From Siphonodentalium dalli (lineage: Eukaryota; Mollusca; Scaphopoda; Gadilida; Siphonodentaliidae): a DNA stretch of 64,000 nucleotides. Under the pieces are notes generated by a model that worked only from the letters and a program-made list of their open reading frames with translations, did no database searches and had not been told where the DNA came from. Below are positions 35,191 through 47,700 of the stretch, piece by piece. How positions within the stretch are numbered: position 1 is the stretch's first letter; each line of letters opens with the position of its first letter. The stretch spans positions 78,163,980-78,227,979 of the forward strand of contig CP136063.1 in assembly GCA_032622095.1 (NCBI GenBank), in the 5' to 3' direction. The translations under genes and the position numbers were made by a program.

Positions 35191-36038
35191 AACGTGTGTG
35201 GAAAGCTTCATTAAAGATTATAAAAAACATTTATATCCCACTTTGAAATTCATAATCTTGAGAATTATTTTTATCAACAGCACATATTGTGTTAAGGCAG
35301 TACGTGTACCAAAAAAAGAGAATAAAAATGAAGCATGTGTTATGTTCAGGTGCTTGTATCATAGAAATGAAATTGATGTAAAATACATAAATCCATTGTA
35401 TTTGCACATCGATAAATATTCAGGATAATACAATGTGTTGTACATGTACAAGTAGACTAATTTCTTTTTGCCTCATAAAATGACAAGAATTACCTCACAC
35501 CACAGAAATATAACTTTTTGTCCCTGGAGCAAATTTAGTTTATCAATTGATAGCTAAATATATGATAGACAACTAATACCCAGCATACATACCCTCCCCT
35601 TCCACGCTACTCTACCATGCCACCATGGCAAGTGGAAAACACAGGGTTTGAAATGTACACATGTCCACCTGACATTTTTTTTTTTTAAATCAAAATTTAG
35701 AAAAACTAATGTCGTTATGTATAGATATTGATGTATACATGTACTTATATAAATTTGATACAGCCTTAGTCCTAAGTCTGATATTTTTACATCAATTTGT
35801 TTGGATTATTAAATGTCCAATGTTGGTAGATATATCAGATTTTTTTGAATTTCAATATTTGGAAATTCTTAACATAGAATGAATCATCTATCTGTACGTA
35901 CATATACATCAAAGATAAGTTATGATAACACATATAAGGGTTAATGCACTGACAAATTTCTGTGGTGACAAGTAGGAGATAATTCTACATGTCTCATGTG
36001 ACAAGTAGAATCTTCAGAACATTTCTTACCCTGAACTA
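35191..36038. other. No gene recognised
   Basis: AT-rich, follows the CCAAT-rich stretch. A 76-codon frame at 35198-35428 has no recognisable domain. Confidence 0.4.
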
Positions 36039-36257
36039 CGGTAATGCCCTAAATAATCGACTCCTTAACCACAGCAGAATTATGGGTAATTTTTCAGGAT
36101 TTAGTCGGAAATATGGCTTGTTGCCATTCATTGGAAAGCTCTCACTGAGAGCTTTCCGATGAATGAGAATGACAACAAGCCATATTTCCAACAAAATCCT
36201 GAAAAATTACCCATAAAGCTGCTGTGGTTAATGAGTCAATTATTTAGGGCATTACTG
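36039..36257. mobile_element. PalTA palindromic MITE
   Basis: CGGTAATGCCCTAAATAATC to ATTACTG, TA flanks. Long arms nearly complete (219 bp). Confidence 0.92.
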
Positions 36258-36389
36258 TAACAGCACCTGGATCAATTTTATGCTCTGACTAAGGATATAT
36301 ATAATAACAATTAGTAAGAATAGCCTTACACAACCTTGTCAGTCACCTATTACATATTACTACAAAACAATCTGTGACTCTCACTGTTG

Positions 36390-36796
36390 GCTTATTAGTC
36401 CCTGTTCACCTTTTGATATGTTAATACACCGGGATTTCCTAGCCACAGGGTGACTCTCGCCTGAGTAAGCACTGTACACACAGCGATAGCGCATACATAG
36501 GCATAGGCAGACCTTAGGCTCGGCTCGTATAGCTCGTATACTGAGTGAATCATTGATTTCGCTTCCTTTCCTATGCTATTATCAATCGTCGGTGTCACAC
36601 TGCACAGTCAGTATTACAAGTGCTACACTCAGCTGTGCGCGTCTTGGTGGGAATGTCACAATTTCTTTTCTATAATTCATTACTAGGATATACCCTCTCA
36701 ACAGGCTTAGTGTCATTCTCAGAGTTGCTAGCTGGACTAAATTAGGATTAAATTAGCTGATATTCTGTGATCTAGGATCTATTCCTTTGCTTATGG
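36390..36796 (+). promoter_or_regulatory. Non-repetitive stretch, possible 5' untranslated exon
   Basis: Comparatively GC-rich DNA (36430-36660) without any of the repeat families, running into a donor-like GCTTATG/GTATGT at about 36795. It could be the promoter and non-coding first exon that splices to the acceptor at 38627. No TATA box or start site can be assigned; RNA data would decide. Confidence 0.25.
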
Positions 36797-37564
36797 TATG
36801 TCTCCTTTCATTGTGTATCTATTTTTGACTTTGATGTGTGTTCTTGAATTCCCGCCTTAAAGATTTTTTACCGTGTGTAGTTTATATTTGTATCAGCACA
36901 CCTGCGTTCACCCCAGTACAAACGTACTTTGCCATGAGGTTATTTTGAATGTTTTCCCATGGTCTTTTATAACATTGTCAAATTTTGTGTGAGTGAATAT
37001 TATTATGGGCATACACTAGCTGATAGCATTCACAGGTAAAACAATTGCCTGTTCATTTTCCATATGGATTTATATAAACATGAATCAAATATATGCAAGG
37101 TTGTATAACACACACAAATCAACACAATAAATTTACCAAAAATAATTATTTCCTAGGTTTTTTTTTTTATTTATTAAAATATGATTGGATAATTATCACA
37201 GCAAAAAGTTCTGATAAAACTACATTCATGATCATTATGTAAGTACATATATCCATCTACATGTACATGTACTGGATACAGTTTTGCTATAGTATCAGTA
37301 CAGTGCTCAGATACATAGTGACTAAGGACCAAAAGTAAGTTAAAATTGTTTTGGTAGATTAATTTTAGCATGTGAAATTTGATTTATTGAAATGGCCATC
37401 GGTTGGAAATTCCCAACCATTAGGACGGTATGTGTCAGGTTGGAAATGTTGAACATTTGGAAACCTTGAGGTACCAGTTGGAACATTCTATAAACTCAAA
37501 GGGGGGATGGAATATCCCAACATGGGAATTTGGGTCTGGGGTAGAAATTTCAAATTAAACGTAC
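36797..37564. other. No gene recognised
   Basis: AT-rich, probably intron upstream of the exon with the start codon. Confidence 0.4.
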
Positions 37565-38160
37565 AATGTACTCAATCCGATTTGATGGTCCCCATGTCAT
37601 CAGATTCCAACAACAACATTTTTGAAATGCCGCTTCAGATCAGAATCAATTAATTGCCCAAAAATAATGCTAACCATGCAGTCAACAAAAGTATGAAATG
37701 GCCCATATACATTTCAGGATTTAGTCGGAAATATGGCTTGTTGCCATTCATCGGAAAGCCCTCACTGAGAGCTTTCCGATGAATGGTAACAAGCCATATT
37801 TCCTACTCAATCCTGAAAAATTACCCATAATTCTACTGTGGTTAAGGAGTCGATTATGTATGTGTTATTCATCACCATTTTGTTCAACGATATTTGGCTG
37901 AATTGTCAAATATCTAACCTTGATTTTAGAGTTGTCATCTTCATCTGCAATTTGGTCGGAAACCGTCGACTTGACGAATATTTGCCAGGTCGCCAAAAAT
38001 TACATACATGTATTTCGGGAAATGACAAATTAAAAAAATTGATATCTGATCACTCTGAGCTTTGATGTGTGGGTTCCTTGACTCGAATCAAACATTTTTT
38101 ACCCTCGAAGCCATAGAAATAGTTATTTGGAAGCCTTAATTTGAATTATGCATCTTTAAG
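37565..38160 (-). repeat. R550 copy with a PalTA fragment inside
   Basis: Matches 3560-4015 over its length, interrupted at 37712-37860 by a PalTA element that lacks its left terminus. Confidence 0.75.
37712..37862. mobile_element. PalTA MITE, left terminus missing
   Basis: TTCAGGATTTAGTCGGAAAT, hairpin centre, and right arm to GGTTAAGGAGTCGATTATG. Confidence 0.85.
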
Positions 38161-38283
38161 TTCCGGCTTAGAATAAAGCATTTCATATATGGAGTTTCTC
38201 TGCATCATCAGGTAGTGTTATTGCTGACTGCTTCCCCAAAAATAGAACAGAAATGGTCAAAGGCATACTTGTAATTCCATTAA

Positions 38284-38522
38284 CCCGTTGAGTGCCAGGG
38301 GCCGATCTCATCGGCCCTAAACCTACAAAATAAGTCTGTTAAAGAATATAAGAATAAATTATTAAAATTGTAAAAAATTGTAAAAAAAAAAACTTAGGCC
38401 AATGTCTAAAATTGTTAGGCCAATGCATTCTCTTATATATGCGAGGCGACTCGCATATATAAGAGAATGCATTGGCACAGGGTATATGGGTTGATACAAA
38501 AATCGACCTGGCACTGAAAGGG
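38284..38522 (-). mobile_element. TTAA-2 element, inverted orientation
   Basis: TTAA at 38280-38283 and 38523-38526. Left end CCCGTTGAGTGCCAGG; GGGGCCGATCTCATCGGCCC next to it, hairpin at the right. 239 bp, about 100 bp upstream of the exon with the start codon. Confidence 0.92.
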
Positions 38523-38627
38523 TTAAACTCTGTTTATCATCAGGAATTATCATCGGATCTGTTGAACCAGTTGCATGTACATGTATCCATATAAAAATGT
38601 TTTACTAATATTTGTATTTTATTGCAG

Positions 38628-38744
38628 GTCTATGAATATTTTGAAGAAACTGAGAGATAATTGAGTTGCCGTTCCTGTAAAGTTTTAAGATGGGGATACT
38701 GAGTGACCTCCTCGTTCTGTTTGCTGTCATTTATATGGTCCAAG
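38628..38744 (+). CDS. Exon with 5' UTR end, start codon and signal peptide
   Basis: A pyrimidine-rich tract and AG end at 38627, so this is probably an internal exon preceded by a non-coding one. The ATG is at 38690; an in-frame TAA at 38678-38680 excludes an earlier start in this exon. It encodes 18 residues plus one base (phase 1), starting MGILSDLLVLFAVIYMVQ, a typical hydrophobic signal sequence; cleavage is likely just after A19. The donor GTTAGT starts at 38745. Confidence 0.85.
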
Positions 38745-41700
38745 GTTAGTTGAACACCTACATGTATAATGTGTCCACAATGGAGGTGGCATCTTCCTAT
38801 ATTATTAGCTAGCCTGAAAATAAAGAGTCTGGTCATTGTCAATCACTGACCTGAAAGCCCAAAGACCAGTGAATATATGCTTGTACCTGTCATTATGACC
38901 GATGCTTATTTATGTATTATGCACCGATAAAAATGCTGCTGATTCTTGTAGATTCAATTAGTGTAAGGCAATAAATTTGTTACTTGTAACTGCATGTTTT
39001 TTTAAATCTACTTATATTTAATGCTTTGATAACACGTATATTTACTTGTCACTTGCCGGTATTCAAAAATGAAAACAAGCAACATTGCCTGCTTTATTCA
39101 TGAGTCAAAGTTAGTCATTTTCAACAAAATGCTCACAACTGCTGGGAGGTGCAGTTACATGTACGTTAGAGGGTATCAAACGAAGTTGACAAGAATCAAC
39201 TATATTTTTTGGCAAAATTTACCCATAAGTGTCCTGTAAGCAAACCTGAGTGTAGTGTGCCTGTCATTTTCTGAAGGACGTCCCCAGAGGGTGAATTTAG
39301 TGATACTATCCCACATAGTGGGCTAGCATCACCAAATTCGCCCTCTGGGAACCTCATTCTGCATGGCCTCATCTGCTATGGGAGACATATAGACTCAAAT
39401 TGAAGTTCCTAAATGGTGAATATTGTGATGTACACCAATTGGGAACCTCGATTATGCAATGTGCCGTTTGCTTATTCCACAAAAGAACTGCAAATTATTT
39501 ATTGTAGTCACTTAATATTTCAAAGTATTTTCCTAGCACATAACCAAACATACTTAAATACGGTGTATATATGATACCTAAGACTATATATAATAAAATA
39601 GCTTTCTTCCATTTCAGCCCAACTTAACAACCCACCAAAAAACTTGAAAGTGTATAATATTTACGACGCTGACAACCAGAAAGAACTGAAACAAGGAGAG
39701 GAGGTGTACTACAAGCTGGACACTGCCGTCAGACAGCATGTTAACCTAAAATGTTACGCAGAAGGACATCCCACTGTGAGGTCAGTCATTTGTAAAGTAC
39801 AGCCAAGCCAAACCTGTCATTTGCAGAATGAGGTCCCCAGTGTGTGAATTTAGTGATGCTATCCCGCACATCGGGCTAACATCACCAAATTTACCCTCTG
39901 GGAACCTCATTCTGCTTAGTCCCTCAACTGCTATGGTAGACCTAGGATCAGATTTACGTTCCCCAGTTGAAGTTGGTGATGTTCACCTATTGGGCACCTC
40001 GATTATGCATTTTATCTACTGCAAATTTGGGGATATAGAAACTTCCCAGAAGAGAAAACATAACTGAAACAATGTTAATTTGAGACTATAGATACTTCTC
40101 AGAAGATGACGCCTAAGCAGAATGAGGTCTCAAGGGGGTGAATTTGGTGATGCTAGCGTGCTGTTTCATATAGATTCCATGGTATAAAATAATATGTATT
40201 ATGTTTTCATCAACTTTTACGTCAATATATAAATCATATGCCCACTCCCAGAAGACCGAACGTTTTATCCTACTCTCAAGATGTTATCCTGCTCTCAGCC
40301 CTGCGTCATGACGTAAATTTTTGCATCATTCGGTATCCTTGCACAATATTTTAACAGAAATGGCTGATGATGTTATAGCTTTAAGAGAGTAATAGGTCTA
40401 ACCATGTGTTTCAATGTGGTCTGGGTCATGACAAACTGGATAGAAAACACAATAACATAATAAACAGTCAAATCTTTTGAATAGCATAAAGGATTTCACC
40501 TCTCGTGAGATGTGAGGTTTATTTTCACTCGGTTAATGCATCGTAAAAATAATCCTCCACATCTTACACGAGGAGAAAAACCGTATGCAACTCAGATCAG
40601 TTAAAGTGATGTGAAACACTCCGGTATGGTGATCAAATACGAATGGAGCACAATCTTGTTCAAAGTAGTTATTTTCGCAAATATTATATCTAAATTGACA
40701 ACACACACCGTCATTCTTATATATTAATTAAATGCAGTGACTGCCGACAGCGAAATCATTTTCGTTAGTTCATCGCTGATAGAAGCGTCCCGATTCGAGT
40801 AGTAAATATTTACAATTTAGCGTAGTTCAGGCGATGTATTCTATTGAGTGTTACGGTCGATTTGCTTGAGATTTTCGGTGATGTCAGTAGGATGCTACAT
40901 TCCTCCAGTTGGCACAGCACCTAAATACTAACATCAGTTTCACTCACCCGATCAAGTACATAATATGTTTTTAACTATTGGAAGATACCTGTCCAGAATA
41001 GCTTCTGTTAATTATTATCAATTTTATTTAGAATTTCTTATTACATTCATGGAACAGTATTAAGAGCTATTTTTAGAACAAATCAGAGCGAAAGTGTTTG
41101 TAGCATACCAAGCTCATACCAATATTTGGACTTTATCTTGTTAGCAGCCTATATATAGGGTGTACGTACAGTAATGCTCTAAGTAATCGACTCCTTAACC
41201 ACAGCAGAATTATGGGTAACTTTTCAGGATTTAGTCGGAAATATGGCTTGTTGCCATTCATCGGAAAGCTCTCACTGAGCTGAGAGCTTTCCGATGAATG
41301 GCAACAAGCCATATTTCCGACTAAATCCTGAAAAATTACCCATAATTCTGCTGTGGTTAAGGAGTCGATTACTTAGAGCATTACTGACTATCACCAAATT
41401 CACCATCTGGGGACATCATTCTGCGTAGGCCTCATCTTCTTTGAAATATCGAGTCTCAAATTAACATTGTTTTTAGTTACTTTTTCCGTACTATTCGGTT
41501 TCTATATCCCCTAATTTGCAGAAGATAAATTGCATAATCGAGGTGATTAAAGGGTGAACATCACTTAAACTGGGAAACTTCAATCTGAGCCAAAGCAGAA
41601 TGAGGACACCATAGGGTGAATTTGGTGATGCTAGCCCACTGTGGGGGATAGCATAACCAAATTAATTAACCCTCTGGGGCCCTCATTTTGCAAATTCCAA

Positions 41701-44700
41701 GCTTAAAAGGGTTAATAATTAATAAAACTCACATAACTTGGGAAGTGTAATACAAATTTACCTCATCGCTAGATAACAATCTAATCAAACGATGCACACA
41801 GGGCTGCACACGATCATTTATGCATACCTGTGCAAAATAAAGATTGATTGTTTTTACGTGTGTACAGGGCTGGATACCTGAGAATTTAATCTCCCCGAGA
41901 GCTTTCCGATACTCCGAATAAGAAAAGATTGCCTACATTTTCTTGGTGGTATCTTTTCAGATTTTCATGGTCCCGCAACAACAGGGTGGTTGACTCTGAC
42001 CCTGATTACGAAGTGGACGCAGATGCTGGGACGTTATTTATGGATACACCTAGAGAGGGCTACTATCAGTGCTTCGCTCACAACAGATACGGCAAAGGTC
42101 TCTCTATGATGATACCGGTTGTTAGGAACAGTACGTATTTAGATGACTACTTATATCATGCTATGAATCAACTCTGGCTATGCCCGTAGAGATCATATTC
42201 CACCAGTTCAAAACCTGGGAATTATTTTAATTATACCCCCACCCCAAAAGATGGGGCGGGGGGGGTATAGTGGATTACATCCATCCATATGTCCGTCTGC
42301 TCATATATCTTCACCATGGGTGATCGGATCTCCATGAAATTTGATATTTTTCATCAGGGGGGCTTTCAAAGGAGGGTTCAATGACATTGTTCACATTTTC
42401 CGTTGAAGAGTTATCCCTCTTTGTTTCTCTGATACTGTTGGATTTCCATTCTTCCGCTCTTATATCTCAACCATGTGTTATCTGATCTCTATGGAATTTG
42501 GTACGCAGGTTTGACATCATGAGGGCTTTCAAAAGAGGGTTCATTGATGTTGTTACATTTTCTGTTCAAGAGTTATCCCTCTTTCTTTATCTGAAAATGT
42601 TGGATTTCCGTCTGTCTTTTGTTAGAATTGTCAAGTAATTTGTTCGTTCATCACATTTTTTTTCATAAATTGGTTTCCGACCTACCTATATTTAAATTTT
42701 AACCAATGGGGGTATCCCAGTACCACAGGGTGCAACTTGTTCTGTCTGGCATCGAAAAAATAACACAGGTAATAGATGTCTTAGTTAACACCTGTTCCCC
42801 CTTTACCCAACAAAACGGCCAAAACCGGCCAAATAAAGCTTCAACGGCCTAAAATATCTTCGGTCTGTCTCAATAGAACCATACAAATATGGATATCATT
42901 GGAACCGGCTCCTTGACCACATTGTGATAGTTACAGTTATGCCCTGTGCCAATGCATTCTCTTATATATGCGAGTCGACCTATGGTTGACTCGCATATAT
43001 AAGAGAATGCATTGGCACAGGGTCGTTCTGTTGGGTAAAGGGTTAATCGTGTATTGCACTGTAGGACCCAGTCTTATCTCATACATTGCACTGTAGGTCC
43101 CAGTCTTATCTCATACATTGCACTGTAGGTCCCAGTCTTATCTCATACATTGCACTGTAGGTCCCAGTCTTATCCCATACATTGCACTGTAGGTCCCAGT
43201 CTTATCCCATACATTGCACTGTAGGTCCCAGTCTTATCTTATACATTGCACTGTAGGTCCCAGTCTTATCTCATACATTGCACTGTAGGTCCCAGTCTTA
43301 TCTCATACATTGCACTGTAGGTCCCAGTCTTATCTCATACATTGCACTGTAGGTCCCAGTCTTATCTCATACATTGCGGGCGCCAAGACTATGAAACATT
43401 TGACTTGACTTATAATTTATGAACGGTTTTGGATTTGAAAAACAATTTGAGTGAAAAAGTGGTATTCGCAGGGTCCTACTATCAACATCTGCTCTTTTAA
43501 CATGTTTTCTTGTTTTCCAAAATAAAAAAAAGATGCCAAAACATATTTCTATTTTTCTTTCACAGCTTTGCCTGGGTTTGGAAACGAGAATGCTTTTGTA
43601 GATGTACAGGGTACAGAAGGATCATCTGCAAAACTTGATTGCCGTGACAGTCCCGTATCCAGACCCCCTGCTGAGTTCATATGGAGACTCAGTCAAGCCG
43701 GTTCCAGTGTATTCACACAGATATCTGCTCATGACACAGATAGAATAGCCATCAATGAGGAAGGTGAGCACAACCTTCATTGTAATATAGCCCTACCTCA
43801 GAGTCCAGATAATCAACCCTGAGTTTAGTGTGCCTGTCATTTGCAGAATGTGGTCCCCAGAGGGTGGATTTTAGTGACACTATCCTGCACAGTGGGCTAG
43901 CTTCACCAACTTCACGCTATGGGGACCTCATTCTGCATGGCCTCATATGCTATGGGAGACAAAGACTCAGATTGAAGTTCTCAAATGGTGAATATTGTGA
44001 TGTACACCCATTGGGAACCCATCGATTATGCAATGTGTCGTCTGTCAATTTGGGGATATACGGAAACTAAACTAAAAAAGAAATAGAATCTATGTGAAGA
44101 AGTTTCAACAGATATTTGATAATAAAGAAACTTTCCAGAGAAGATGAGGCCTAAGCAGAATGAGGTCCCCAGAGGGTGAATTTAGTTATGCTAGCCCACT
44201 TTGCAGGATAGCGTTATTGAACTAAGAACCAACATAATTCAAACCACAGGACATGAACTTGTTAAAATCATTTTTGAATTTTTAGAGTTATTATTATCCT
44301 TTGTTTATTTTCAATTTTGGTCCCGTTCTGACCTACAGTAAAGCTCTAATTAATCGACTTCTTAACCCTTTACCCAACAGAAGGGCCCTGTGCCAATGCA
44401 TTCTCTTATATATGTGAGTCGACCATAGGTCGCCTCGCATATATAAGAGAATGCATTGGCTTAACACATTAAAAATTATAAAATTGTTAAAGAATGTAAG
44501 AAAAAATGATAAAAAGTGTTAAAACAAATTTTTTTTTAGGCCAATGCATTCTCTTATATATGCGAGGTGACCTATGGTCAACTCGCATATATAAGAGAAT
44601 GCATTGGCACAGGGCATAACTGTAACTATCACAATGTGATATCCATATTTGTATGGTTCTATTGAGACAGACCGAAGATATTTTAGGCTGTTGAAGCTTT

Positions 44701-47700
44701 ATTTGGCTGGTTTGTTGGGTAAAGGGTTAACCACAGCAGAATTATGGGTAACTTTTCAGGATTTAGTCTGAAATATGGCTTGTTGCCATTCATCGGAAAG
44801 CTCTCCCCGAAATAGCATGTTTGGAATGAAAAGCAGCACCTCAAAGACAATAGCCAAGTCAGCCACACGTACATGCCAACAAAAGTCATATGACCATGTT
44901 GTTTAAGCATACACATGTAGAGTAATGCCCTAATTAATCGACTCCATAACCACAGCAGAATTATGGATAGCTTTTCAGGATTTATTTGTAAATATGGCTT
45001 GTTGCCATTTATCGGAAAGCTCTCGGCGAGAGCTTTCCAATGAATGGCAACAAGCCATATTTCCGACTAAATCCTGAAAAGTTACCCATAATTCTGCTGT
45101 GGTTAAGAGGTCGATTAATTAGAGCATTACTGTATGCTCAGGGTTCATGCTGTCACAGGCCAAATTTGACTAATTCAAAAACCCAAATTGATTTTGTAAT
45201 GGGAGCGACATGAGAATCAAATTTATAGTATGATCATCTGCTAATTGATTAGGTGATACAGCTTAATGGGTAACAAAAGGCACTCATGGGTGTGCACTAT
45301 CAAACATTGTGATAAAACAGTAATGAAGATTAACACTAATGAATCCTTTGTCTGTCATAAGGCTGAATGGTAAATGGTGGGTAGTGGTACAGGGTATATT
45401 GTTAAGTAACTATGGTGGGATTAAAGAAGTCTAGACACAGTATTTGAAGGTATAGACATAATTAAATATATAGAATGTTAGATGTTAAATAAAACCAAAA
45501 TATTATTTTGTGAGACCAGAAAATGAGGATTTAATTTGGCCAAAAATATCAGAATTTTGGCCAAAAGATTTTTCGGCCCAGTGTGAACACTGGCCAGCAC
45601 ATGTGGTGCAACCTCTTTTTGAATATTATAGGATATTTTCTCTATCTTTGCAGGCACTCTGTATTTTAGGTACTTGGAAAGTGCGGACGACTCTGGTAGT
45701 AAAGCTTATTACTGTGGTATGGTGAATGGACCTACCACCCAGCATGGAAGTCCAACAAGACTCAATGTATTGCCAGGCAATGTCCGTATGTACCTCATGG
45801 CTATTTTAACCATTTCGTTACTAAATGTATTCTCCTAACCTTATAAAAGTATTCATTGGATCGATCTAATATTTATCAGGACAGGTTTTCATAAAAAATG
45901 AGCAGACAACAGATAATAAAAGTTCATTTATTGGAGGGAAATGTTCAGATAAGAAGTATAATATAGTTTTATTTTATATGCTAAGCTAAGCCATCAAATA
46001 TTATTCCACACCCATTGACGTGAGGCACATGTATTCAACGGAATCCCAGCCATTGAATACATATAAGATATACCTCTAGTGGAATACAAGCCGGAACTAT
46101 TCTTGTTGACGTTGTCGCCAAGAAATATGACGTACATTACGTCAATCATCCGCTTCCGGTGATCCCCCCATAATTACTGGTTATTTGTCAGACTTAAATC
46201 ACAATAAAAGTAGCTATAGTAACAATGGAGGTGACATTCATGGATTTAACTTATCTGACTGAACGGTGTAGAATAAATACAGAACACAACTTGCATCATA
46301 ATCTCGAATCTTTTATCGAACTCGTTGCGGACGGCGCAAAGTTATATTTCGCTCGAGCTACGCTCTCGCGAAATATATCCTTGCACCATCCGCAACTCAT
46401 TCGATAAAAGATTCTCGATTAAGATGCGCGTTGTGTTCTGTCTATGTATTATTTTTGCATCAGATAAAAACCGTTATCAGTCTGTCTAGTTCACTTATAT
46501 AATAATTTGTTATTATCTGAACTTATTATGTGAACATCTCCTAATGAGTATTTAGTAAAGAGAGGGTTAGCAGAAAATTGGTATGCAAATTTAAAGTGAC
46601 GTGAAACACTCGGGGTGTTCAGAAGAGGATAGTAGTGTTGAAACGATTAGTCGACTAGAATTACGGCAATAATCGATGATTGTTTTAAAGACGCAGTGGT
46701 TGATACAGGATCAAACCAATTCCGACATGACCACGTGTTCACTCATTCCTGACTGGGTACTGGATTATGTTTCTCAGTCAGATTTATAATAAAGTCATTG
46801 ACCCATTGTCATATAACTCTCACACACCCCTAAAGTATAGACCAACGGTTACACAGTATAGCAGATTAGCTTGCTGAACATTACGTAAATTGTCACACTT
46901 GTGATTAACACATAGACCCGCGTATACGGTAATGCCCTAATTAATCAACTCCTTAACCACAGCAGAATTATGGGTAACTTTTCAGGATTTAGTCGGAAAT
47001 ATGGCTTGTTGCCATTCATCGGAAAGCTCTGAGAGATTTCCGATGAATGGCAACAAGCCATATTTCCGACTAAATCCTGAAAAGTTACCCATAATTCTGC
47101 TGTGGTTAAGGAATCGATTAATTAGGGCATTACTGTACATGCGCACTAACCTATCAGTTTGTTTCACACAAGCCTTGAAATAGTGTGCTTGTCATTTGCA
47201 GAATGAGGTCCCCAGAGGGTGAATTTAGTGATGCTACCCTGCATAGTGGGCTAGCATCACCAAATTCACCCTCTGGGAACCTCATTCTGCTGAGATGTAA
47301 GCAGAATGAGGTCCCCAGAGGGTGAATTTGGTGATGCTAGCCCGCTATGCGGGGTAGCATCACTAAATTCACCCTCTGGGGACCTCATTCTGCAAATGAC
47401 AGGCACACTAGTTCAAGGCTTGGTTTCACAAGCCCGATGAACCCTTTGGTTGAACTTATATACTCACTGATATTCTATATTTGTAGAACCTTTTGGACCT
47501 GAACTGATGTATAAGACTATAGTTCCTGTTGGCATCCTTGACAAGGAAGTTACGATAGAGTGCATTTTTTCAGGATAGTAAGTGAATTTTAGTTAGTGTA
47601 AACATATTTTTATTTCCAATCCAAAAATTAACATAATATACAGATGACACATATATACAAAATAGAAGAGTTAATGTATGGGAACGAGGATCAGACAACA

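Noticed and set aside
35198-35428. 76-codon frame downstream of the CCAAT cluster
   Set aside because: No domain, AT-rich codons and no splice support; likely chance.
43050-43377. 32-bp array as a CRISPR array
   Set aside because: There are no unique spacers between units, and the context is an animal intron.
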